From Nonlabens sp. MB-3u-79 (GTDB taxonomy: Bacteria; Bacteroidota; Bacteroidia; Flavobacteriales; Flavobacteriaceae), in the NCBI RefSeq assembly GCF_002831625.1, contig NZ_CP025116.1, forward strand, positions 2,905,501 to 2,969,500: DNA of 64,000 nt. The letters are read 5' to 3'. Each line of letters begins with the position of its first letter. The stretch's first letter is position 1. Below, in pieces: positions 25,016 through 33,160 of this stretch. The notes under the pieces are model-generated. The model was given only the letters and a program-made list of their open reading frames with translations. It was not told the DNA's origin and did no database searches. A program made the translations under genes and the position numbers.

Positions 25016-27868
25016 TTACTTACTCAAGTACATTCTGCGTCTCGCGTACAAATCATAAAACTCATCGTCTTTTAAGCTATCGATAAACAAGATGCTTTCT
25101 CCTGTAGATTTCATTTCAGGTCCTAGACGCTTGTCCACGTTAGGAAACTTATTGAATGAAAATACTGGTTGCTTGATCGCATACCCATCCAGTTGCGGGT
25201 TGAAATCAAAATCGGTCACCTTGTTGTGTCCTAACATCACCTTGGTAGCGTAATTCACATAAGGTTCTCCGTATGCCTTTGCGATAAATGGAACCGTACG
25301 TGATGCTCTTGGATTAGCTTCAATGATGTATACCATATCATCTTTAACTGCAAACTGAATATTGATCAATCCTACCGTCTCTAATGCCAGTGCAATCTTT
25401 TTAGTATGGTCTTTGATTTGTTGCATCACCAGGTCCCCTAAAGTAAAAGGCGGTAGCAATGCATTAGAATCTCCAGAGTGCACTCCACAAGGCTCTATGT
25501 GTTCCATAATACCAATGATGTAGACATTCTCTCCATCACAAATCGCATCTGCTTCTGCTTCTATCGCTCCATCTAGATAATGGTCGAGTAACAGCACATT
25601 ATTTGGTATTTTTTTCAAAATATCTACTACGTGTTCTTCCAGCTCATCTTTATTGATCACGATCTTCATTCCTTGTCCACCGAGCACATAAGAGGGTCTA
25701 ACTAAAATAGGAAAGTCCAATTCATCTGCCGCGACTAGTGCTTCAGCTGGTGTAGTTGCTGTCGCAAATTCTGGATAAGGGATATTATTGTCTTGTAATA
25801 ATTTAGAGAACAACCCACGATCCTCAGCAAGATTGAGTGCTTCATAGCTAGTTCCCAAAATCTTAATTCCGTATCGATCTAGTTTTTCAGCTAGTTTTAG
25901 AGCGGTCTGTCCACCTAATTGTACAATCACACCTTCTGGTTTTTCATGACGTATGATATCATAAATATGTTCCCAAAAGACTGGCTCAAAATACAATTTA
26001 TCTGCCGTATCAAAATCAGTAGAAACCGTTTCTGGATTACAGTTGATCATGATGGTTTCATAGCCACATTCCTGAGCAGCATAAACACCATGTACACAAC
26101 AATAATCAAACTCAATTCCTTGACCTATACGGTTAGGTCCTGAACCTAAAACGATGATTTTTTTCTTATCAGAAACGATGCTTTCATTTTGCACGTAGCG
26201 TTTCCCGTCAGCAGTTTCTATATCTGCTTCAAAAGTAGAGTAATAGTAAGGAGTTTTTGCAGTAAACTCTGCCGCACAAGTATCTACGAGTTTATACACT
26301 CGATTGACATTCATCTCCTCACGTAAATTGTATACCTCAGACTCGAGACATCCCAACATATGCGCAATTTGACGGTCAGCAAATCCCTTTTGTTTTGCTT
26401 CTAGTAGTAGCTTTCGCGAAAGCGTGCTCACATCAAACTTCCCGATTTCTTTTTCCAATAAGAAAAGTTCTTCAAACTGCTTCAAGTACCACATATCTAT
26501 TCTGGTAATCTCGTGGATACGGTCCAATGAGATCCCCATAGCCACCGCATCATATAAAGCAAAAACACGATCCCAACTCGCATGAGTCAGTTTCTCAATC
26601 ACCTGATTGTAATCGGTATAACCTTTTCCATCTGCTCCAAGACCGTTGCGCTTAATTTCTAGGGACTGTGTAGCCTTATGAAGCGCTTCTTGGAAAGAGC
26701 GACCTATTCCCATCACCTCACCTACTGATTTCATTTGAAGGCCTAGCGTACGATCAGCTCCTTCAAATTTATCAAAGTTCCATCGTGGAATTTTTACAAT
26801 TACATAATCTAAAGTAGGCTCAAAAAGAGCACTGGTAGATTTAGTTATTTGATTGTCTAATTCATCTAGTGTATATCCTATAGCCAGCTTAGAAGCGATT
26901 TTTGCGATCGGATAACCAGTGGCTTTAGAAGCTAGTGCACTAGAGCGACTCACTCGCGGATTGATCTCAATCGCGATAATATTCTCTTCTTTATCTGGAC
27001 TTACGGCAAACTGCACGTTACATCCCCCGGCAAATTCACCTATGCTGCGCATCATGTGAATGGCCATATCGCGCATCTTTTGATAGGTGCGGTCTGATAG
27101 GGTCATCGCTGGAGCTACCGTAATGGAATCTCCTGTGTGAATTCCCATAGGATCCATGTTCTCGATCGTACAAATAATAACAACATTGTCATTATCGTCA
27201 CGCAATAATTCTAATTCGTATTCTTTCCAACCTAACAAAGCCTTATCGATCAACACCTCATGAATAGGTGACGCTTCAAGGCCACGAGTTAGTAATTCCT
27301 CGAACTGATCTTCTGTATGTACAAAACTAGCTCCAAAACCACCCAAGGTAAACGATGGACGTATGACCAATGGAAAACCAAATTCCTGAGCAATTTCTTT
27401 TCCTTTTAAGAACGACTTTGCCGTTGCAGAAGGAGCTACAGGAATTCCTATTTTATGCATCAGACCTTTAAACTTGTCACGGTCCTCGGTGATATGGATC
27501 GCATCTATATCCACACCGATGATCTCAACCTTATGATCTTCCCAAATCCCTTTTTCATCTGCTTCAATACAAAGATTGAGCGCCGTCTGTCCACCCATGG
27601 TAGGCAATACTGCGTCAATTTCTGGATGATCGGTTAGGATTTGTTTGAGAGACTTTGTTGTTAATGGTAAAAGGTACACATGATCTGCCATACTTGGATC
27701 AGTCATGATGGTTGCAGGGTTGGAGTTGATCAAGACAGTTTCAATACCTTCTTCCCTTAGGGATCTTAGTGCTTGAGAACCAGCATAATCAAATTCACAA
27801 GCCTGACCGATAATGATCGGTCCACTACCTATTAATAAAATGGATTTGAGGTCTTTTCTTTTTGGCAT
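25016..27868 (-). CDS. carB: Carbamoyl-phosphate synthase large subunit, lacking the C-terminal allosteric domain
   Basis: 950 residues with the two homologous ATP-grasp halves of CarB: N half starting KSILLIGSGPIIIGQACEFD, with NPATIMTDP and INPRVSRSSALASKATG; C half KIIVLGSGPNRIGQGIEFDY, with NPETVSTDFD and EANPRASRTVPF. It makes carbamoyl phosphate from glutamine-derived ammonia, bicarbonate and two ATP for pyrimidine and arginine synthesis, together with a CarA not in this window. E. coli CarB has 1073 residues; this one stops where the MGS-like regulatory domain would begin, so control by UMP or ornithine through that domain is absent. A palindrome copy at 26410 encodes LSRK in the middle domain. 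Confidence 0.95.
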   Translation of the reverse strand: MPKRKDLKSILLIGSGPIIIGQACEFDYAGSQALRSLREEGIETVLINSNPATIMTDPSMADHVYLLPLTTKSLKQILTDHPEIDAVLPTMGGQTALNLCIEADEKGIWEDHKVEIIGVDIDAIHITEDRDKFKGLMHKIGIPVAPSATAKSFLKGKEIAQEFGFPLVIRPSFTLGGFGASFVHTEDQFEELLTRGLEASPIHEVLIDKALLGWKEYELELLRDDNDNVVIICTIENMDPMGIHTGDSITVAPAMTLSDRTYQKMRDMAIHMMRSIGEFAGGCNVQFAVSPDKEENIIAIEINPRVSRSSALASKATGYPIAKIASKLAIGYTLDELDNQITKSTSALFEPTLDYVIVKIPRWNFDKFEGADRTLGLQMKSVGEVMGIGRSFQEALHKATQSLEIKRNGLGADGKGYTDYNQVIEKLTHASWDRVFALYDAVAMGISLDRIHEITRIDMWYLKQFEELFLLEKEIGKFDVSTLSRKLLLEAKQKGFADRQIAHMLGCLESEVYNLREEMNVNRVYKLVDTCAAEFTAKTPYYYSTFEADIETADGKRYVQNESIVSDKKKIIVLGSGPNRIGQGIEFDYCCVHGVYAAQECGYETIMINCNPETVSTDFDTADKLYFEPVFWEHIYDIIRHEKPEGVIVQLGGQTALKLAEKLDRYGIKILGTSYEALNLAEDRGLFSKLLQDNNIPYPEFATATTPAEALVAADELDFPILVRPSYVLGGQGMKIVINKDELEEHVVDILKKIPNNVLLLDHYLDGAIEAEADAICDGENVYIIGIMEHIEPCGVHSGDSNALLPPFTLGDLVMQQIKDHTKKIALALETVGLINIQFAVKDDMVYIIEANPRASRTVPFIAKAYGEPYVNYATKVMLGHNKVTDFDFNPQLDGYAIKQPVFSFNKFPNVDKRLGPEMKSTGESILFIDSLKDDEFYDLYARRRMYLSK
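26410..26423. repeat. Scattered palindrome copy (in carB)
   Basis: GCTTTCGCGAAAGC inside carB, read in the minus-strand frame as TLSRKL, between the two synthetase halves. Confidence 0.9.
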
Positions 27869-27910
27869 TGTAGTGTGTTTTTCTAGAGCTTAAATATCTT
27901 AAAATTTGGA

Positions 27911-27946
27911 TACAAAAAAGGCGTCAATTCCAAAGAATTAACGCCT
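27911..27946 (-). terminator. Terminator of rpmH
   Basis: AGGCGTnAATTC (27919-27930) pairs with GAATTnACGCCT (27935-27946), one internal mismatch. Minus-strand reading ends in TTTTTTG. It lies between rpmH and carB, so these are separate units. Confidence 0.82.
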
Positions 27947-27969
27947 AATATATAATTAAAGGTAACTCA

Positions 27970-28134
27970 TTACCTCTTGTGTCTTCTTTCGGTAGAAACA
28001 GATAGTTTTTTACGTCCTTTAGCTCTACGACGAGCAAGAACTTTACGACCGCTTACAGAAGCCATGCGCTCTCTGAAACCGTGCTTGTTTCTTCTTTTTC
28101 TTTTACTTGGTTGGTATGTTCTTTTCTGTGCCAT
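27970..28134 (-). CDS. rpmH: 50S ribosomal protein L34
   Basis: 54 residues beginning [20 protein letters not shown] and continuing [20 protein letters not shown], the invariant L34 sequence. It is short and rich in Arg and Lys, located at the ribosomal large subunit. It has its own TATATTTG promoter and strong terminator. There is no dnaA or rnpA next to it, unlike the classical arrangement, which is normal for Bacteroidota. Confidence 0.97.
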   Translation of the reverse strand: MAQKRTYQPSKRKRRNKHGFRERMASVSGRKVLARRRAKGRKKLSVSTERRHKR

Positions 28135-28193
28135 AGCTTGAAATCTGTGTCTATATATAAAAAGGCTTGAAAACCCTCATTTTTAATCGGCTG

Positions 28194-28201
28194 CAAATAT
28201 A
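28194..28201 (-). promoter_or_regulatory. -7 box TATATTTG of rpmH
   Basis: On the minus strand TATATTTG followed by CAGCCGATT, 59 bases before the L34 ATG. It shares TTTGCAGCCG with the rpmE2 promoter. Confidence 0.75.
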
Positions 28202-28424
28202 GCAACTCTTATACTACCTACAATAAGAAATGTATTTTTTTTGAAATTATTTTCTTGTGTGTAAATATAAGCATGTTCCAACACTAAAAGTCATTTACAG
28301 CTTGCGATTGTTTTAGCAAATTGCTATTACCCGTTACACCTGATTGATACTGGTTAAAGGAGGTGATTCTTTCATCATTATTGGTTGAAACCTTATAAAC
28401 AATTATCAACCATTAACTTTGCAA

Positions 28425-28490
28425 ATGAAAAAGGAAGTAAATTGTAGTTCAGGGAGCAATTACTTCCTTTTTGAAAGAGTTCCCTTTTAA
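28425..28490 (+). CDS. Possible 21-residue leader peptide
   Basis: ATG at 28425, four bases after a TAACTTTG -7-like box, opens a 21-codon frame (MKKEVNCSSGSNYFLFERVP and one more residue) ending TAA at 28488-28490. Inside it AAAGGAAGTAAATTG (28430-28444) faces CAATTACTTCCTTT (28457-28470), a hairpin followed by TTT that could terminate transcription. The arrangement suggests a leader peptide or a short hairpin RNA. No coding evidence beyond the open frame, so confidence is low. Confidence 0.25.
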   Translation: MKKEVNCSSGSNYFLFERVPF

Positions 28491-28547
28491 TGTATTAAAA
28501 GAAGAAGGTCCTTAACCCTTTTTTTTATACTATTATTTTACAAATTC

Positions 28548-28564
28548 CGCTTTCGCGAAAACGA
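28548..28564. repeat. Imperfect copy of the scattered palindrome
   Basis: CCGCTTTCGCGAAAACG: one substitution breaks the right arm of the palindrome. Confidence 0.7.
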
Positions 28565-28729
28565 AAAAATAGCAATTCATCGTTGTATCTAAACTTTTTA
28601 AAGCACAAAAACGCTTTTAATAGAAGAAATTAGACGTTTTATCTAAAAACAGAACCCCTTAGATAATTATTTGCAGATGCCTATTGTTTTATGGATTGCT
28701 ATCAACTATTTTTATATTAATGATTGAAG

Positions 28730-28828
28730 ATATATTTAGCAGGGTTAGGGGACTGCTCCTTATGGTTCAACATTGCAACCTAATTCTTTAGAGTTGCATA
28801 AATGGAGCTTCGGCTCCATTTATTTTTT
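28730..28828 (+). ncRNA. Candidate small RNA ending in a TTCG-loop terminator
   Basis: AGCAG...CTGCT, TGCAAC...GTTGCA and finally AAATGGAGC-ttcg-GCTCCATTT (28799-28821) followed by a T-run form successive hairpins. No coding gene precedes this terminator for more than 25 kb on the plus strand apart from the tiny frame at 28425, so it should end a non-coding transcript. The 5' end is not defined; an ATTATTTG box near 28666 is one imperfect option. Confidence 0.4.
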
Positions 28829-28934
28829 AAGTTCTACTCTTCTTCTCCTTGTGGACTTCTAGCTTCCATTTGTACTTACTTAAATCATTGAAAATCAGTT
28901 CTGTTTTCTTACTTTTAAGAAATAAACCTGACTT

Positions 28935-30473
28935 ATGTTGACAAAAGTATACGGGAGTGCCGTTTTTGGCGTTGAAGCAACTACTATTACCGTAGAGGTA
29001 AATGCAGACAAAGGAATAGGCTACCATCTAGTAGGACTTCCAGATAAAGCTATAAGTGAAAGCTCTTACCGTATTACAGCAGCTCTTAAAAATGTAGGCT
29101 ATAAAATGCCTGGTAAAAAATTAATACTCAATCTCTCTCCAGCCGATCTGAGGAAAGAAGGAAGCGCCTATGACTTGCCTCTCGCACTAGGAATACTCAA
29201 TGCCTCTGGACAAATCAACAGCGATTTATTTAAAGATTACATCATTATGGGCGAACTTTCTCTCGATGGGCAGTTGCAGCCTATCAAAGGAGCATTACCT
29301 ATTGCCATTAAAGCACGAGAGGAAGGATATAAAGGATTTATTTTACCCAAACAAAATGCGAGAGAGGCAGCAATTGTTGACGGACTTCATGTTTATGGAG
29401 TAGATAACATTCTAGAAGTAATTGACTTTTTCCACGAAGGAAAAGAGCTCGAGCCTACTATTATAAATACCAGAGATGAATTCTTTCAAGCACTAGAACA
29501 TCCAGAATTTGACTTTGCTGATGTAAAAGGTCAAGAATCCATTAAAAGATGCATGGAAATAGCTGCTGCCGGAGGACACAACATCATATTGATAGGCCCG
29601 CCTGGCGCTGGAAAGACCATGCTAGCCAAAAGATTACCTTCTATCTTACCCCCTATGACTTTGCACGAAGCGCTGGAAACTACTAAGATTCATAGCGTTG
29701 CTGGTCGTACACAAGAAAAAGCAGGCTTAATGGCACAACGGCCGTTTAGAAGTCCACATCATACTATATCAGATGTAGCCTTAGTCGGCGGTGGTGCCTA
29801 CCCGCAACCTGGTGAAATTTCTCTAAGTCATAACGGCGTGTTGTTTTTAGATGAATTACCCGAATTTAAACGAACGGTGCTGGAGGTCATGCGCCAGCCG
29901 CTAGAAGATCGGGAGGTAACCATTTCAAGAGCAAAATTCACCGTTACTTATCCGTCTAGTTTTATGCTGGTGGCCAGTATGAACCCTAGTCCTGGTGGTT
30001 ATTTTAACGATCCTAATGCTCCTGTACAAAGCAGTCCAGCAGAAATGCAGCGCTACCTCGGAAAAATCTCTGGTCCACTACTCGATCGCATCGACATCCA
30101 TATAGAGGTCACTCCGGTCCCCTTTGAAAAACTAACAGAAGAACGGCTTGCAGAAAAATCTACTGTTATCAGAGAACGTGTTACTGCTGCTAGAGACATT
30201 CAAACTGCACGCTTCAGCAAAAATGAAAAAACACATTACAACGCACAAATGACGGTTAAGGATATCAGAAACTATTGTATCCTCGATGAGGAGAGCAAAC
30301 AAATGCTTAAAAAAGCAATGGAACGATTAAGTCTTAGTGCAAGAGCCTATGATCGCATACTCAAAGTTTCTAGAACCATAGCCGACTTAGAAGGAGTAGA
30401 ACAGGTAAATGGAACTCATATTGCTGAAGCTATTCAATACAGAAGCCTAGATCGCGATGGTTGGCTAGGTTAG
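28935..30473 (+). CDS. comM: YifB/ComM-family Mg-chelatase-like AAA+ ATPase
   Basis: 512 residues. N-terminal Lon-protease-like S5-fold domain (GSAVFGVEATTITVEVNADKG ... LVGLPDKAISESSYRITAAL, residues about 1-170), AAA+ core with Walker A GPPGAGKTMLAKRLP, Walker B LFLDELPEFKR, the SMNPSPGGYF sensor region and a C-terminal Mg-chelatase helical domain (LSLSARAYDRILKVSRTIADL). ComM is a hexameric helicase that helps branch migration during natural transformation. No competence genes are adjacent. Start ATG 28935 gives the standard family N-terminus MLTKVYG. Confidence 0.93.
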   Translation: MLTKVYGSAVFGVEATTITVEVNADKGIGYHLVGLPDKAISESSYRITAALKNVGYKMPGKKLILNLSPADLRKEGSAYDLPLALGILNASGQINSDLFKDYIIMGELSLDGQLQPIKGALPIAIKAREEGYKGFILPKQNAREAAIVDGLHVYGVDNILEVIDFFHEGKELEPTIINTRDEFFQALEHPEFDFADVKGQESIKRCMEIAAAGGHNIILIGPPGAGKTMLAKRLPSILPPMTLHEALETTKIHSVAGRTQEKAGLMAQRPFRSPHHTISDVALVGGGAYPQPGEISLSHNGVLFLDELPEFKRTVLEVMRQPLEDREVTISRAKFTVTYPSSFMLVASMNPSPGGYFNDPNAPVQSSPAEMQRYLGKISGPLLDRIDIHIEVTPVPFEKLTEERLAEKSTVIRERVTAARDIQTARFSKNEKTHYNAQMTVKDIRNYCILDEESKQMLKKAMERLSLSARAYDRILKVSRTIADLEGVEQVNGTHIAEAIQYRSLDRDGWLG

Positions 30474-30553
30474 CAAATCATCAGTAAATAGATGCTTTTA
30501 TAGAAGATTATCAAATTTTAATTCGATTACTCTATCAGTTTATGTATATTAAC

Positions 30554-30561
30554 TAACTTTG
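30554..30561 (+). promoter_or_regulatory. -7 box TAACTTTG
   Basis: TAnnTTTG match 32 bases before the HPt protein start. Confidence 0.55.
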
Positions 30562-30593
30562 TAGCCTTTTCTATAATTTTAAAGCTTTAATTC

Positions 30594-30944
30594 ATGTCTT
30601 TAACAGTACTTCCACTAATTGATCTCCGAGAGTCTTTTGACAATGACAAAGACATCCTCGGCTCTATTTTAGATATTTTTATGGTAGAAGTACCTGAAGA
30701 TTGTCTTTTGCTCCGACAAAGTATAGAGAGTGGGGATTATACAACTGCAGGAATGCAAGCCCATAAAGTAAAATCTAGTTATAGAACTTTAGGGATTACT
30801 GAAATGGCAATTATTTTACAAGAAATAGAAGATCGTGCAAAAAATAAAAATAATATGCAGGATATTCCAAATCTACTCGCTCAATTTAATGAAAATTATG
30901 AGCAAATTAATGCGCAAGTTTTATACACTAAAGAACATCTCTAA
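30594..30944 (+). CDS. Stand-alone HPt (histidine phosphotransfer) domain protein
   Basis: 116 residues, all helical, with the phosphotransfer motif AHKVKSSYRTLGI; phospho-acceptor His57 is in the H-K-x-K-S-S context of HPt proteins. It passes phosphoryl groups between receiver domains in multistep phosphorelays in the cytoplasm. No kinase is adjacent; the nearest candidate partner in the window is the hybrid kinase at 10977-13040, which ends in a receiver and has no HPt of its own. Pairing is inference. Confidence 0.85.
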   Translation: MSLTVLPLIDLRESFDNDKDILGSILDIFMVEVPEDCLLLRQSIESGDYTTAGMQAHKVKSSYRTLGITEMAIILQEIEDRAKNKNNMQDIPNLLAQFNENYEQINAQVLYTKEHL

Positions 30945-31028
30945 ATATTCTTAAAGTTATCCTATTTATTTTCTAAATAGGACAAGTGAGTTTTATCTTT
31001 ATTTAATAAATATTAATTTAAAATAAAG

Positions 31029-32495
31029 ATGTCTAAAATTACTTTCTTTTCAATTTGTCTCTGTTGTTTCTTTATAGGTTATGGCCAGCAAACACAGTAC
31101 AATATAGGTTTTGAACCTACCGATAATGACGGGACTATTAACTATTGGTCCACATTTGAAAGCCCTAATCCAACTGCACGAATCATCGACAATCCTGATA
31201 CTGATAACGGGACCGTTCCGGTTACCAAAGTATTAGAATTAGTAGTCAATCAAAACTCTGCTTGCTATGCTGGTGCTATCAATGTACATGGAGCTTTAGG
31301 AACTTGGCAACTGGACCCTAATGTAGCTTCTAACCTGACCTTATCCGTATCTATAAATAGTAGTATTCCTATTGGGAGAGTAGGCGTAAAAATGGTAAAT
31401 GCGACTAATGGAACCCTATTTGAAATTTCTGATGCACAAGGTAATTACGTAGGTGCTAATCAATGGCAAACATTAACTTGGAACATTACAGCAGGGGCTA
31501 ATAGTGGAGATAATATTAACGTAGATCAGATTGTGTTTTTTGCAGACTGGAGATGTGGCGGAGCCACACGACCATCAGATGTAACCTTATTGGTCGATAA
31601 CATTTCATGGGGAGCTAACAGATTATCAAGTCCACCAGCACCATCCTGTACCAATGGAGTGCAAGATGGAAATGAAACTGGCGTAGATTGTGGTGGTTCT
31701 TGTCCTAATTCTTGTATTCCGGACCCAACCTCCTCAGCACCTCAGTTTTCTTCTACAGGAACCGATCTATATGTGTACAGTGATATCGTAGGACCTAGTG
31801 TGACTAATTTTATTTTCAATTCGTTTGGTGGTGCTGGTACCTATAATGAAATTGATTTAGAGTCCAATGGAAATATGTCTGGAAAATTATTTGAATTGGA
31901 TTTCTTTGGATCGCAATGGGATCCAGTAGATGCCAGTGCATACACCTATGTTCATCTGGATTATTACGCTTTAGCAGCTACCACCAATTTTGAATTCTTT
32001 TTAATTGATGATTCGTTATCGGCATCCGTTTGTTGCGGTAATCCTGCAGAGCCTAAGTATTCCTTTGGGCCTAATGGTGATGAGCCGTTAGTCAATGGGC
32101 AGTGGAAGAGCGCCTTTATTCCTTTATCTCACTTTTCTAATTTCAATGGCGGTTGGGATGGAACCGATCTAAAACAAACTAAATTCACTGGTAATGGAAC
32201 GGTTTATTTTGACAATATCTACTTCAGCACTTTCAATACTCTAAGCCTTGCGCAATTAGCTCCAAACAGCTTTAAAGCATATCCTAATCCTACTAGCGAT
32301 TCTTGGGAATTAAATGGAGGAGACACACTTATTACTAAGGTAGAAATTTATGATGTTCTAGGTAAACAAATGCAGACTATAGATGCTCACTCTTCTACGG
32401 TTACGATTACTAGTGCTGGTTTAAAAGCTGGAGTTTACTTTGCAAAAGTTTCTACAAAACAAGGAAGCAGTACCTTGCGATTAGTAAAGAAATAA
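31029..32495 (+). CDS. Secreted beta-rich protein with T9SS C-terminal sorting domain
   Basis: 488 residues: signal peptide (ending FFIGYGQ); a jelly-roll-like domain (about 22-200) with VDNISWG at its end; a cysteine linker CTNGVQDGNETGVDCGGSCP common in flavobacterial carbohydrate-active proteins; a second domain (about 238-410, YVYSDIVGPSVTNFIF... VYFDNIYFS); and a type A T9SS domain (AYPNPTSDSWELNG ... VEIYDVLGK ... LKAGVYFAKVSTKQG). The two modules look like carbohydrate-binding domains without an obvious catalytic domain. It is probably surface-exposed and polysaccharide-binding; no catalytic residues are assigned. Confidence 0.8.
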   Translation: MSKITFFSICLCCFFIGYGQQTQYNIGFEPTDNDGTINYWSTFESPNPTARIIDNPDTDNGTVPVTKVLELVVNQNSACYAGAINVHGALGTWQLDPNVASNLTLSVSINSSIPIGRVGVKMVNATNGTLFEISDAQGNYVGANQWQTLTWNITAGANSGDNINVDQIVFFADWRCGGATRPSDVTLLVDNISWGANRLSSPPAPSCTNGVQDGNETGVDCGGSCPNSCIPDPTSSAPQFSSTGTDLYVYSDIVGPSVTNFIFNSFGGAGTYNEIDLESNGNMSGKLFELDFFGSQWDPVDASAYTYVHLDYYALAATTNFEFFLIDDSLSASVCCGNPAEPKYSFGPNGDEPLVNGQWKSAFIPLSHFSNFNGGWDGTDLKQTKFTGNGTVYFDNIYFSTFNTLSLAQLAPNSFKAYPNPTSDSWELNGGDTLITKVEIYDVLGKQMQTIDAHSSTVTITSAGLKAGVYFAKVSTKQGSSTLRLVKK

Positions 32496-32534
32496 AGCTG
32501 CCCTAAAAAGCAAATTACTAAGCGCTTTATCAAG

Positions 32535-32576
32535 GCCCTCAATAACAGATACCACTCCGTTATTGAGGGCTTTTTT
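32535..32576 (+). terminator. Rho-independent terminator
   Basis: GCCCTCAATAAC (32535-32546) pairs perfectly with GTTATTGAGGGC (32559-32570), followed by TTTTTT. It ends the T9SS protein transcript. Confidence 0.92.
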
Positions 32577-32608
32577 AATTAAAACAAAGCTGCTCTTATT
32601 TGAAGGAT

Positions 32609-33037
32609 TTAGTCGTCGATAAAATCTTTGTATTCTCTGAAGAATGATTCTAGGCGATCCATATAGGTATAAAAAAACTCGTAAACTTCAGGCCAGTCGG
32701 TTTGCTTCTGTATTTTGACGCCTTCGTACATCACAAATACTCTCGAAATGGTCTTACCAGATTCCAATATATAATTCTCTTCAAAAATAAGTTCCTCACT
32801 CACCTCTTCCTTCATTATATTTTTAAGGCTTATTAGTTTTTCATAATAATAAGCTCTAAAAATAGTGTCATCATGAGTGATATCTATAGACACCAATGCC
32901 CGCCTATCTTCAAATGAAAATTTAAGGTTAATATCCTTCAGTTTTGTATCGTACAACAACCATTTGCGATCATATCGCTTTCCAAACATGGTCCAGAACT
33001 GTTGTCTTACATTTTTTGCTTCTTCTTTAGAGTACAT
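32609..33037 (-). CDS. DUF4268-family protein
   Basis: 142 residues, highly charged and soluble, with FWTMFGKRYDRKWLLYDTK, a central SFEDRRALVSIDI strand and a C-terminal FFYTYMDRLESFFREYKD helix. This is the DUF4268 domain, distantly related to nuclease-associated folds, found alone in Bacteroidota and as a tail of some restriction proteins elsewhere. Function not established. No restriction genes are adjacent. Confidence 0.75.
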   Translation of the reverse strand: MYSKEEAKNVRQQFWTMFGKRYDRKWLLYDTKLKDINLKFSFEDRRALVSIDITHDDTIFRAYYYEKLISLKNIMKEEVSEELIFEENYILESGKTISRVFVMYEGVKIQKQTDWPEVYEFFYTYMDRLESFFREYKDFIDD

Positions 33038-33072
33038 GGGCCAAAAGTAAGAGGAAATTGCACCTAAAAATT

Positions 33073-33104
33073 AAAAACTCCGCAGAAAATACTACAGAGT
33101 TTTT
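33073..33104 (-). terminator. Terminator of the S9 peptidase gene
   Basis: AAAAACTC (33073-33080) pairs with GAGTTTTT (33097-33104), and the inner bases continue the stem with GU pairs on the minus strand. A T-run follows. Confidence 0.75.
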
Positions 33105-33160
33105 ATAATTCAAATCAAATACCACCAACTAAGCAAGGCTTTTTTTTATTCTTTAATGCC

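Larger units (their letters stand above)
28202..28934. other. Long gene-poor region with several RNA-like signals
   Basis: No gene over 21 codons. Contents, left to right: AAAGGAGGTGAT at 28356-28367, complementary to the 3' tail of 16S rRNA; a -7-like box TAACTTTG at 28414-28421; a 21-codon ORF with an internal hairpin (28425-28490); an imperfect copy of the scattered palindrome (28548-28564); and a structured stretch ending in a strong terminator (28730-28828). Confidence 0.6.

Noticed and set aside
28202..28934. 6S RNA or a 16S rRNA fragment
   Set aside because: The rRNA-tail match is only about 12 bases without flanking 16S sequence, and I could not fold a 6S-like bubble.
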